This document shows positions 23,801-34,735 of a DNA stretch of 64,000 bases, one piece after another. The position numbers and the translations under genes are program-made. This DNA comes from Vanilla planifolia (Eukaryota > Streptophyta > Magnoliopsida > Asparagales > Orchidaceae). Each line of letters opens with the position of its first letter. Within the stretch, counting starts at the first letter, position 1. Location of the stretch: positions 11,355,527 through 11,419,526 of the forward strand of contig CM043870.1 of the NCBI GenBank assembly GCA_023846275.1, written 5' to 3'. The notes below the pieces were generated by a model. It was not told the origin of the DNA. It ran no database searches and worked only from the letters and a program-made list of their open reading frames with translations.

Positions 23801-24690
23801 TAACACAAAAAAGATATTTTTATATTATGATTTATAAGTAGTACAAGCAAACACTAGCTTATGTAATGCCTTATACATGAGGATCATACATCGTGCATAG
23901 ATGTTGATGAAACTAATCATGATGATTCACCCAGTCTGATGTGTGAACATTTCCATAATGCATCAAATAGAATGCAATGCACACCTAATTAATTGATTGA
24001 AATAGTCTAGTGATTCTAAGTGTGTTTGAGTATCAAAGCAATCATTCCCTAACTATTGTATATTAATGTATTTGTTAGTGACATGAGTCAAGCATTTCAT
24101 TCAGCGACAATAAGCACAAAAGTGAACAGTACCACTCTGCATCATAGTAGAATGAGTTGGTCTGAGCATGTGATATGTTGAACATATCCATGATAGGTTC
24201 TACCATCACGAGATTGATGATAATCATACCAATCTAAATTGGTACGTTTTCCAACTTATTATGTTTGGATGTATTCGTATGATCAGAAGAGTGGGTCGAA
24301 CATCTAGTTATGATCATAGCAAATTTGAACAATACCAATGCAACTTCGTGAGAGACCAAGGTGATAGTTGGCTAATTTTGAAAAGCCACCTTTGTGAATA
24401 GTATCTCCTAAGTCTCATTCGTCCATAAATTATCTTCATTTACATTAGTTCAATGCGGTCAATGATGTAGCATAAGCAAAGAGGAAATGAAATGTCATAT
24501 GTTACATTATGATAAGTCATTTTGTAAATTGATTTGATGGTGACATCCAATGTTTTTGAATTTGAACATTGTATCAATGTTCCCTTAGAGTGATCAGACT
24601 TCATACTTTGCACGATGGATGAATGTAAGACATGTAAGCTTTCTCCATGTTTATTAGGGCTTTACATTGAGGTGGAGTAGTAAAGCCATC
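23801..24690 (-). other. Probable LINE-3 3' UTR
   Basis: About 0.9 kb without recognisable coding sequence, between the RNase H end of LINE-3 and the resumed LINE-2 sequence. No match was noticed elsewhere in the window. Confidence 0.4.
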
Positions 24691-24699
24691 CCATGTCTA

Positions 24700-27480
24700 T
24701 ATCTTCTACAATTGATCCACCATTTTAGTTATACTTTTGGCAACTTTGTTACCCTTCTTATAAATGAAATACCATTCTACTAAAATTTCTTTAAGCTTTA
24801 GCTTGATTTGTTGAATGGTATGAACGAGTTTTCAATGCAATTTAAGGCTCCCTTGTATCATTTGAAGTAATGTAATGTAATCAAGTGCAATCTCAACCAT
24901 AGTTAAGTTGTTTCTTTTGTACAATTCAAAACCTTCCCTAATAATGGTGATGGTTATCTCCATAATCAAGCTATGACCATTTGAAAATTAAAAGCTATGA
25001 CCATCTATAAATGAAAAGGCTTATACATAATTAGCGTTATGATGTTGAATGATACCTCCAATTGTAGACCTTTCCTTCTTGCAACTTCCATGGACATTAA
25101 GCTTCATTTTATTGGTAAGCATCATTCTCGAAATGAAAAACATGCACATTCTAATTCTCCTTCATCTAAAAGGACAAACCAAACCAAACTAAAGCATGAG
25201 TTTATCCTCTTTCTTAGTTTAGATTAAATGGAAGTACTTGAATATGTTATAGTAGTAGCTAATAACATTATTGATAATGGTTATTTTTTATTGACTGGTA
25301 TCCTCCAATATTTTCCTATTCCTTGCCTTCTAAATACTCTAACATATTAATATTGGAGGAATTTGAAGCACTTCATGTCTTATTAAGCTTGCAATTCTTT
25401 GCTACCACTAGTTATTGAGTGGCTTATTAATGTTATGTGGCTTCACCTACTGGATTACCAATGCATTGGCAAAGAAAGACCACAGCTTTTTTTTCTGGAT
25501 AACTAGAAGTAAGTACCTATTCTCTATAATCTTTACTAGGACAGTGAGGACATTTGCAAGCCAATTGGATATTTGGTTTTTGTAGTGGCTCCAAGAAAGG
25601 CAAGAGCTTGTTTCAAATTCTCCTAATCAACATTGAGATCTTCATGGGGCTTTTGACATTCTAGATCCTTTATAGATTTCAAGATAAAAACTTGCTTTTG
25701 ATGACATTCCATGTAGATTGTAAGTTAAAGGTCCCATCTATAAAAAGGATCCAAACTATGGAACCTAACTTTGTGCATGTATTTGTGTTTTCTTACACTG
25801 GATCCTTAGTTTCTTCCATGTGTCTGACTTGATGTCTTTTACATTGCATTCATGTGTTTGACTTTCATGATTTTATCCCAAAGAAATTAGCCTATAAGGA
25901 GCTTTTAGTTTATCTTAGCATAAAAGGTCACCATGATATCCTTTAATATTTTCAAACTTAAAATATTTCATCTATAAAGACACACACTTTGTCCCAAGTA
26001 GCCCAATAATGTTGATGTAACTTATCAACTCCCCCAAAAGGAAGCGATTTATAACTTTTTTAAAGCTTTATCTATATTTAATTAAGGGATGCACTGTTAT
26101 TAAAGAATATGTTGGAAAAGTGGTTACAATATGTCTCACTAAGATTTATCTACCACTTATGGATAACAAATTCTTTTACTAGCCCTCCATCTTGTTGGTT
26201 AGTTTTTCTATAATTTTTTAGAAATATATTTCTTTCCTCCTACTAGTAAATAAAGGGCATCTTAGGTCTATTATAGAAAAGGATCCTTGTTTAAAACTCA
26301 AGACCACATTAAGTTTTTTTAATTGATGTTGGCTTCATTATTTTGCTAGCTTGAAACTTGTTATTTTGTGTATTTAATTAAAGACTTGATGTGTCATGGA
26401 AACATTTTATGAATTTTCTTAAATAGTTCATTGATCTTAGATCACCTTTGCTAATAATAATTATATCATTGGAATAATTTAGAAGTAAATCAATGAGCAT
26501 CCTTTATGTAGTGCATAATGCATTAGTTCCTCATTTATGATTAAATTATTTAACACCCTACTGAAAGCCTCCATGGAAAATATAAATAATAAAAAAGAGA
26601 TATGATTACCTTATTTTAGCTTCTTTGAGTGGTAAATCATTTGTTAATAATTCCATTAACCATGTTAGATATCCATGAGTTTCTTATAATGTTCCCAATC
26701 AGTCTACTAAATTATGTTGAGAAATTGAATTTGTTTAATGTCTTGGCAAGATAAACTATCAAATTCACTTTTAAGTTTAGGTTGAGATTTTAATTCCTAT
26801 CTCTAGCTTTCCTCACATCAATTCTTGAGCAAGAGGAGTATTATACTCAATTTTTCTTCCTTTAAGAAAACTAGCTTATTCAAGAGGTATGATTTTGGGG
26901 AGCACTGTGTGTAATCTATTCACAAAACATTTACATAGTGTTTTTTCTATAAACTTGCATACACAAACTAGCTTAAAGTCCTTAAATGATTCAGGTATCT
27001 ATGTTTTAGGAATTAAAACTAGATGTGCATTTGCAATACATTTAAGAATTAATTTTCTTACTATAAAATCCTTTATAGCTTCTAGCACATCATAGACTAT
27101 AATTTCTTATTGATTTTGTGAAATAATGACTATTGAAGCCATATAGATCAGGTGCACAATCTTTGTCTAATTGAAATTTTATTTTTTTGATCTCCTCCAT
27201 TATCACCTTTTTCACAAGTTAATTATTGCCTTCCTTAGATACCAATGAAGGTATGTTGTTCAGTAATACCTCATCTAGTGTTTGGATTTGGATACTTGAA
27301 TTGTCTTTGTCCATAATCAAAAGCTTTTGGAAATTAAAAAAAATAGTGGAGAGTTGTTAGAACTCATTCTACATAGATGCTAAATGTTTGCTAGGGAGAA
27401 GGTTTCCATTCAATCCTTATTTACAAGAATTTGATTGGCCCACATCCAAACCTATTTCCTTTTTCTTTTCCAAACCTAGC
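24700..27480 (-). pseudogene. LINE-3 ORF2 (RT to RNase H)
   Basis: Reverse transcriptase begins near 27,180 with LDKDCAPDLYGFN (usual form KAPGPDGF). Near 26,750 it reads EFDSLSCQDIKQIQ, the stretch after motif A (usual form YDRVSW). At about 26,560-26,580 is FSMEAFSRVLNNLI (usual form xxEALSRxL), then HYTKDAH. The RNase H domain gives EITITIIREGFELYKRNN at about 24,950 and ends FIYKKGNKVAKSITKM at 24,722-24,769 (usual form YREGNxVADxLA). The wording differs from LINE-1, -4 and -6, so this may be a separate LINE subfamily. The frame is broken many times. The open frame at 26,889-27,095 on the plus strand is its shadow. Confidence 0.72.
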
Positions 27481-27745
27481 TAAAGATCAAACCCAAACAA
27501 GGAATGTCTTTTAGGTTGCATTGGTTTATATAGTCCTTAAACTTAGGCATTGTAGCCAGGATAGGTGTGGAAGAATGCTTATACTCATTCATAAAAGTAA
27601 TAACTAAAGTCTCTACCAACCATTTATGAGCCTCTGAGATTTTTCACAATTTGAGTCCAATTGTTTCATAGTTTCCTTTTCTTGGCCCTTGTACACTTGG
27701 CACATACTAAAGTATAGTAAACCATAAGTTTACTTCTAGGTTTGT

Positions 27746-28940
27746 TTATTAGTAGATGAATGAATTACCAATCAACTATCTGGGAATCAAGTTCTTCAAG
27801 GGTAGAATCTTGGTTTCCATATATCAATCACTCATAAAAAAGAACCAAAAGAATAGATGATTGGAATTACAAATGTTTATCTAAAGGAACTAAGCTAATT
27901 TTTATAAGTATTTTAAACTCCAATTCTAGACATTTGTTACTAGTTCTTGATCCTTTTAAGAATGTGGTGAAATGTATTGAAAGAGTAATGACTAACTTCT
28001 ATTGGAGAAGCCCTAACAATCCAAATGGTCATCATATGACCTCTTAGAAGAATATTAAATATTGAGTTGAGGAGAATGAGCCAAGGGTGTAGAAACATAC
28101 TGCAAGAATCAAAGTGTTCACATACAAACTTTAGTAGTTGTATTATAATTCACACTTCTATAGGAAGATTTCATGTGAACTAAGTATGATAACTATCTAG
28201 AAAACTTCCAAGATAAATCAAGAGTGGGTAAGTCCTTAATGTAGAGTAGAATGTTAAAACTTCATTCCTTTTTTTCAAGAAGATGAGTTGCTAGTCATGA
28301 AAAAATATGCAAGAATTTCTTTCCTCTCTCTAGGTTGCTAAGAAATTTAATGCAAGCAAACCATATGAGAAGTTATGTGAAGCAAACCTCATCAATTCAA
28401 ACAATAAATTTTTAGTACAGGAGAGTAATCAAAACATCTATTCTTCTATGGATATTATTTAATCAAACTTTTCCTTTTCCTTTCGTAATAAGAAAGATTA
28501 GATTCCATTTTCGATATAAATGCTTATACTATGAGCATGAAGGTGAAAAAGTCCATTTTTTCATGGATTGCTTTATCACTCATAGAATTTGGAACTAGTT
28601 TGAGAATAAGTTAGTAGTGATTTCCAACACTAAAAGGGAGCAATTTAATAAAATTTAGGTGTTATGGACTATGAAATCACTTCCTTAACTTATCTTTATT
28701 GCATTGATTCTCTTTATCATTATTTGGTGGAAAATTTAGAAAGCATGGAAGGTAGGTTATTTCAAAGTTTATATAAAATATCCTTCATAATTGATTAACT
28801 TGGTCAATTCTCATTTGTTTAGGATCCTCCAAGCATTCCCTCTTGGAGCTAACTATAAGATAAAAGGAATCCTATACGATTTGGAGGCTAGTTTCTCATC
28901 ATTTGATGCAAGGTCCTCCATATAACTCCTCCGTCATTAG
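27746..28940 (+). pseudogene. LINE-2 ORF2, second part (RT C-terminus, zf-RVT)
   Basis: Resumes LINE-2 at ELPINYLGIKFFKGR (27,755-27,800), the block that precedes the RT thumb in plant LINEs. Next come NPNGHHMTS near 28,020 (usual form xxxHHWxSW) and an ENEPRV-like remnant of EENGLG. The zf-RVT domain is visible at 28,500-28,600 as FRYKCLYYEHEGEKVHFFMD, with ITHRIWN after it. WWKIWKAWK near 28,720-28,750 marks the domain end. In this region stops often replace Trp or Gln. RNase H, expected next, could not be recognised between 28,940 and 29,750. Confidence 0.75.
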
Positions 28941-29756
28941 TTCAGTTAAGACAATGGTAGATCACCATGCCAAGGTTTCACAAATTAGACCCCTCTATCA
29001 TAATCCTTGAATGAAATTTCTCAATTAAGTTCATATCTTCCCAACTTATCTATATCTAAGCAATCCTACCATCATACTAGTTTGATCTCTATAGTATATT
29101 CATTGTCCATTATTATTATCTATAGCCAAATTTGCTAGATCCCCATTATTGAAACATCATACAATATGAATTTCATCTTCATTCTCTATGTTATTTGATG
29201 TATCTTCAAGTCCCTCTTTCCATATAATACAGAGAAAAATTTCATGATATTGGAAACATTTCTCTATTCTCCAACAACTAATTTTTGCTCCATTCGACTC
29301 AATATCATCTTTTCTACAAAGAGTACCTATTTATCATGACATTATAATTGCTCACGAAACCACTTCAATCTGGTCCATGGTCATATTGACAACATCACTT
29401 ATCATCCTACTCCACTAGAATCATGTAAATCATTTCCTTAATAGATATGCATAATATCTTATTAATCAACTCTGCTTAATAAAGAACGAGCCTTTGTCCC
29501 ATTATACATTATCACCTTGAGTGTTGTGTGCCCTTTTCTGGATTAGATGTATGTGAAAGTGCTGATATTTTTAATCATAATGGAATTCAACAATTGTGCT
29601 CACCAATTTAATCAAAAATGGTAAAATTCAAGTGCTCATCTGCTCGAATCAGGATCCTCTTTTTTATGATTTTTTGGGATTAATCAAGTTCTGTTATTTA
29701 GCTTTTTGTAACAAAGAAAATAATTGCAACAAAACAAAATAAACATCATTCATTTG
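28941..29756 (+). other. Unassigned 3' part of LINE-2
   Basis: Position says RNase H and 3' UTR of LINE-2, but I saw no certain motif. It leads into the A-rich tail. Confidence 0.35.
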
Positions 29757-29777
29757 AGCAAAATAAAATAAAATAAA
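29757..29777 (+). repeat. (AAAAT)n tail of LINE-2
   Basis: Four to five AAAAT pentamers at the plus-strand 3' edge of LINE-2, as expected of a LINE tail. It is followed at 29,778-29,791 by ATATGCATTAAAAC, which resembles ATTGTACAATAAAAC at 22,434-22,448 and is a candidate decayed target-site duplication. Confidence 0.65.
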
Positions 29778-30370
29778 ATATGCATTAAAACATATTCACC
29801 TTTCTTAAATTCTTTAATTAACATAATTTAATAGACTAGTTTAGAATATTTAAAATTATTAAATTGAATTTGTTGCTTTATAGTAGCATGCAAAATTTGA
29901 AAATCAATTACAAATGAAAATAAAAAAATTACAATATAAATGAGATGGTAAGTTAATCAAACAATAAAATGATTAGGTTTCATTCCATAAATAAATTCAA
30001 GTGAGGAAAATTTAGAAATTGAATAAATTATGCCATTATAAGAACATTTTGCCAAGGCACTTGAAAGTCCTAATTTCTAATATTTTTCCAAACTAACACC
30101 CTTAATAAATTTCATAATATTTTGTTAACTACTTCAATTTATTCATTAGTGTATGATTAAAACATTGATGAAAACTTAAGCTTAATGTTTATAATTTTCA
30201 TAAATTCTTTCAAAATTATTTAACATTAAATAAATTAAGGGCATGATATACACACATTATGAAGATGAACAATGAAAAACTAAATCTCAAATAATCACAA
30301 GAAAAATAATGAAAGTCTATTTTAGTTTCTTTGTTGTTCTTATAAATTAGTTTTAGAAACCCTAATTAGA
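29778..30370 (-). pseudogene. Gypsy-1 integrase fragment
   Basis: Ty3/gypsy integrase, minus strand. Going leftwards from about 30,280: IVHLHN (usual form VRLHGVP), IKLKFSSMF, NEXIEVVNKIL (usual form DGQTEVVNRxL), DFQVPWQNVLIM (usual form ALPQAEFAYN) at about 30,040, and SPFEVVYGMKPNH just below 30,020. At about 29,800 it reads KEFKKGEYVLMHI (usual form FxxGDxVMVxxRPERFP). The expected next block, LERIHP then KYKKLHL, is found at 22,415-22,440, which makes the split gene continuous. The part upstream of about 30,370 (RT, protease) was not recognised. Several stops are present. Confidence 0.75.
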
Positions 30371-32280
30371 TTTTAAAACCACTTGAGTGGATTGAAATGA
30401 AGAAAGCATATATTAGATTTTTAGGTGATTTAATTCAAAACTAAATGTATGTCTACCTTGGCTAAAAGCCTAGGGAAAAACACACTATTTTCTCAAAAGT
30501 AGATAGACATAACCCATATCAGCCCAAAAGACCTTACAACCACTAGGACACCCAACACACTAGCCTGAAAGACCATTCAAAACACTAAGTGAAAAGACCT
30601 TACTATTATGAATGACAAATCACTTGGCCAAAAGACCTTATAAATGACCAAAAAACCAAGTAAGAGAAAAATAAAAAGTCTTAACAAATGTAAAAAAAGT
30701 GTATAATATAAACTCTTAAATACAAAGGTCTTGTTGTTATGATGTGTGAGCCCCAAGGCAGGAAGCAAATTATGTTATTTTAAAACTTGATAGAATAAGA
30801 AATATAAGTGTAAACAAGTTAACCTACCACTATAGCTTATAATTAAGATTCTTTTTAACAAATAGTTCATTTATTTTCTTAACTATTTGTATGATAGAAA
30901 GAGTAATTAAAATTAGGTTAAAGAAAATAACTAATAATACAAATTTTTGGGTATTTTAACCAAAAAATAAAGGCCTATATTGAACACTATTGCAAGGACT
31001 AGGTTTGCACTAATAAAATCACACCCTTTACCACATTTGATAGGGTAAACAATATAAAAGAAGATAAATGATGGGATCCATGCCAAGCTCAAAGGAGCAA
31101 CTATTACACATAGAGGAGTTCTGTAATAGTTTCTAAGAAACACAATTTTAGCACTTTTCACAATGGAACCATTGTGGCATAGATACTAAATCATATGAAA
31201 AAGTATTACTAACCAAGTGAAGTAAAGTGATGAGATTTTCAAGAACCAACATGTAGTAGTAGTAATACTAGTTAAACTAGATTTCTTAATGACAATTGAC
31301 TGTTTGAATAAGGTTGAGTTTTCATTTTGTTTGAGACATATATAAGTAAAATCATTAACTCATCAATAATTTCTCATATGAATATCTCACATTTATATTC
31401 CTCATATGATTTAGTAATAATTTAGGAAGACAAAATGGCTAAAAATTAGGTTTCCCATTAAATTGACTATTCATTGAAGTTCACTATCATTGATCATACA
31501 AGTACAATTAGGCAACTATACTAGGGTGATAACAAAGATTTGATCTCCTAATGAAGTGCCTATAAAACCTAATTTTTTGTTACTTCAAATATATAGTAAA
31601 AATATGATGACAAACATCATACTATACAATGCATGCATAACACACAATGTTAAAATTGCTCTCAGGTTTTCAATACTTCACATTGAATGATCAAAAGTGT
31701 TGCTCAAAAACAATATCCTTAAAACTTATGTGTGTCCTAAGTTATCATGTACAAATCTGATAAATAGATTGTATGTATATGAAACATTTTTGCACTAAGT
31801 TCAATTTTTTTAAGTTTTTAGGTTCTTCATATTAGTACAATAACTACATTATATTAGTAGAAAGGTGCTCAAGTTTAAGCTTTTGCTCAGAGTCTTGGGC
31901 TGTAATAACTATGAATAGTTATGATAGATATATTATATTTGCATGAAGGATTTCTAGCTTTATTACTCTACTATAGTTAAGTGGATCATATTCAATGATA
32001 TAAGATCATATATGTATAGTGACTTTTAGTTCAATTTTGTATTAATTCTATCTAGGCATTCTATAAGAGAAGGACATCAAACATGTAGAATAAAATCTTT
32101 CATTTTGTATGATTCATGAAATGTCTTTGAACAAAGAACATACAAATGTGTCATATAAGATCGATAATAAACGTCATCGATATATGATTATGTAATAACT
32201 TATCTAATTAGTTCAACACTATTATCAAACTACTATGATGAAGCCATCATTCATATATGACAATGAAGTCAAATGATTAT
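30371..32280. other. Unassigned, possible gypsy or other LTR remnant
   Basis: No domain was recognised. The phrase AAAGACCTTA recurs loosely at 30,520-30,660. A 76-codon minus-strand frame (31,161 to 30,931) is hydrophobic, but resembles nothing I know and may be chance. Confidence 0.3.
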
Positions 32281-32840
32281 CTCTAAACCTCATAATAGGG
32301 AGGGGTGAATTATGGGTCTTAAAATATTTTTTTATTTTTGGATTGTATCTATTTCTTAAAAATATTTTATAGAAAAAACTTTAGTTTTATAGGAAACCTT
32401 GATATTCAAATCAATATGTATAATTTTTAATTTTTGTGATTAAAAAAATAAAAATAAAAATGAGAAAAGTAAATCAAATTTTTTAAATGTTTTAGTTCAA
32501 ACTAGATCTTACATCCATCCCAACTGAGGTTAAGAAAAATACCACTATTAAGAAAATTATAACTTAAAGATTTTTCATAAGATTTAGTTCTAACCTACTT
32601 GAAAGTTTTTCTATGATTCATCTCCAATTTGATAACTTCTATGGGTTTAATTATAGCTCAGGCTTTTATGAGCTCAACCTCAACTTGATTTTTTAGCGAG
32701 ATCAAACAAAACTTTAGCTTTCACAAATGTCAGGTTGCCCAACCCAAAAGAAAAAACATACAACAAAAGAAAAAATGTTTGATAAAATGGTACAAAGTTT
32801 TATGCTTATTGATGAATAGATCAAGCCATAACAAGCTAAG
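32281..32840 (-). repeat. Possible orphan copia LTR piece
   Basis: GGGAGGGGTGAAT at 32,299 recalls GGGAGGGTGAAT in the LTR at 52,690. ACATCCATCCCAACTGAGG at 32,512 recalls the ACATCCA-type block present in the LTRs of Copia-1 and Copia-2. The limits and the primer site are too eroded to place. Confidence 0.35.
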
Positions 32841-33459
32841 AATTATGAAGAGAAGTATGAAATTAAGAGCCTAAAAGTGTTAGTCTTAGTTGAAAGTGAT
32901 TAAAATTTTGAGTAGTTTTAAGCTATAGTGTGCTAATGGGAGATTTAGTACTAATGAAATATTACAAAATACTTATTTGAGATCTTAAAATCTTGTTCAT
33001 ATTCATTAGTTATTTCATTCATAATTATTGGGTTTTTATAAAAAAAGTTTAATCATAATTGTTAGAACATCAAGGAAACACTCTTTCATAAGTTATTATC
33101 AAATAGCTTAAAAAGATATTACAAATATCTTAAAACATCTCCTCTAAAATGGCTATGCAACGGATCAAATAATGGCTAAGGAAATAGCCATTAGTTAGGA
33201 TCAACTAGGGCCAATGTATATGATTAGAGAGGGCCTAGAACATTAGATAAAATATTATAAAAACAAATGAGTTGTGCATGATTGGATCAAGGAGAACTAG
33301 ATCTAAGAAAATGAATCACAACAAATGAGATCTAGATTATTTGATTCATTAAAGTAAAGGCAGAAATGATCTCAATGTAGGATTCAAAAGGATGACATCT
33401 AAGATTTAAATAAGGCCATTTTTTTAGAGCTTTTACCTATGATGAGTTAGGGCTCATTT
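32841..33459. other. Unassigned stretch
   Basis: Nothing was recognised. It may be LINE-4 5' UTR or old LTR sequence. Confidence 0.3.
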
Positions 33460-34140
33460 TTCACCACAAATCATTCATTCAATGAGGTGTTGGGTGTGAT
33501 TGATTCCACTTGTTCGATCAAAATTAACCTTTTGACATCATTCAAAGGAGAACCTGAGGTAGCTTTTGAAGAAAAAAACACTAAGAAATTTTCATTTATA
33601 GGGAAATTCTTCTATGGTCATCTTATCATGGAAATTAGATGTTCAAACTTCAAGAAATTTCATTGGATTGTACTTAGTAGGAGCTTTTGATCACGAACAC
33701 ATCCTCATCTATTTTTTGTTGGAAGAGGACTACTAGCATTATTGGTTGCATAGAATTTGGACCATTGCCAAATTTCATATGTGTGTTCTTAAATGGCTCC
33801 CAAAATTTTAGTTGACTTTTGAACCCTTGTTGGCTCCTATTTGGATTTTTTTGGAACATCTTCCCATTCATCTGTTTAATGAACTAGCTTATACTCTAGC
33901 AATGGTTATTGAAGTCTTCTTGAACTGATGTAGTGATCATCAACATGACTAGACTACATGTTGAAAAAGTATACATGAAGTTAGATCTTACAAAAGAACT
34001 TCCATCATTTATTAAAATTTCACGAATGTAAGGGAGCAATAATGGATTTTGTCTAGAGGTGTTATATGACAATTTACTAAGCTATTGTAAGAGTTGTTAC
34101 AACTAGGGTCACACCTTTAAATAATGCAAATAAAATAAGT
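33460..34140 (+). pseudogene. LINE-4 ORF1 (DUF4283-like and CCHC)
   Basis: ORF1 of a plus-strand plant LINE. GEPEVAFEEK then FSFIGKFFYGHLIMEIR at about 33,540-33,640 match the DUF4283-like start (usual form FSLVGKFSxGRPxxEEIR). DHEHILIYFLLEEDYY at about 33,695 and LPIHLFNELAYTLA near 33,860 continue the domain in neighbouring frames. VEKVYMKLDLTKE (usual form ARVCVEVDLxKE) follows at about 33,960. The knuckle at 34,086-34,127 reads CKSCYN-GHTFK-C, with all three Cys and the His of CX2CX4HX4C kept but two stops inside it. The gene leads to the endonuclease at 34,740, the normal order. Confidence 0.78.
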
Positions 34141-34735
34141 TCAACAAACTCCTTAATGAAGATCCTTATGAGACTATAAGAAAGTAGGACCTTCCTTCTT
34201 CCTCCTTCCCTCAACTACTTCTCTATGCAAAAGCTAGCTCAAGACCTTAAGGAATTGAGGATAATTCTATAGCTCATAAAAAATCTACAAAAAGATATTG
34301 AAATTGCCTCTAGCACTCCTAACATGCTAGCGAAGGAGGTTCATGATTGGACATTGAAATTATCAAGTCATCTCAACATTTAACTAAAAAGCATATTCAA
34401 GAGTACAAATGGCATATTCATTAGATCTCATATGGTTATAATCCTTGTGCATGAATCAAATGAATAAAAAAAAAGACATTCCTTACTGGACTTGAAAGCA
34501 ATTCAGAAAAAGTTCCCCCAACAATAAAATATTCTCTGGTAATTAAAAAAACTTTAGTGAGGATTCAAAGGAAAGAGCATTTGGTTTCAAGTTATTCTAT
34601 AGGAGCAAGATGGCTTTACACTTATTCCAATAGGAAAACCATAAAAAGAACCTAAAAGGTCCCATATAAGCCAACTAGTCGAAGAGGCATTAGAAGAATC
34701 TCTAGAGCTATCCAAAAAGCTAAGACTTTGGTCTA
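34141..34735 (+). other. LINE-4 ORF1 tail / inter-ORF region
   Basis: Low-complexity charged reading typical of the ORF1 C-terminus, with no defined domain. Confidence 0.4.

Larger units (their letters stand above)
23801..27745 (-). mobile_element. LINE-3, antisense LINE inserted in LINE-2
   Basis: A minus-strand LINE of about 3.9 kb that separates two parts of LINE-2. Its sense order is linker (27,700-27,300), RT (27,200-26,000), zf-RVT region, RNase H (25,230-24,700), then about 0.9 kb of 3' UTR-like sequence to 23,801. The limits are inferred from where LINE-2 coding breaks off and resumes. The left edge is T-rich (CTTTATTTTTTAAC), which could be the complement of a short poly(A) tail, but LINE-2 coding also covers part of it. 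No clear target duplication was found. Confidence 0.65.

Noticed and set aside
25039..25227. 62-codon plus-strand frame
   Set aside because: It overlaps the antisense LINE-3 RNase H region, and its composition gives no family likeness.
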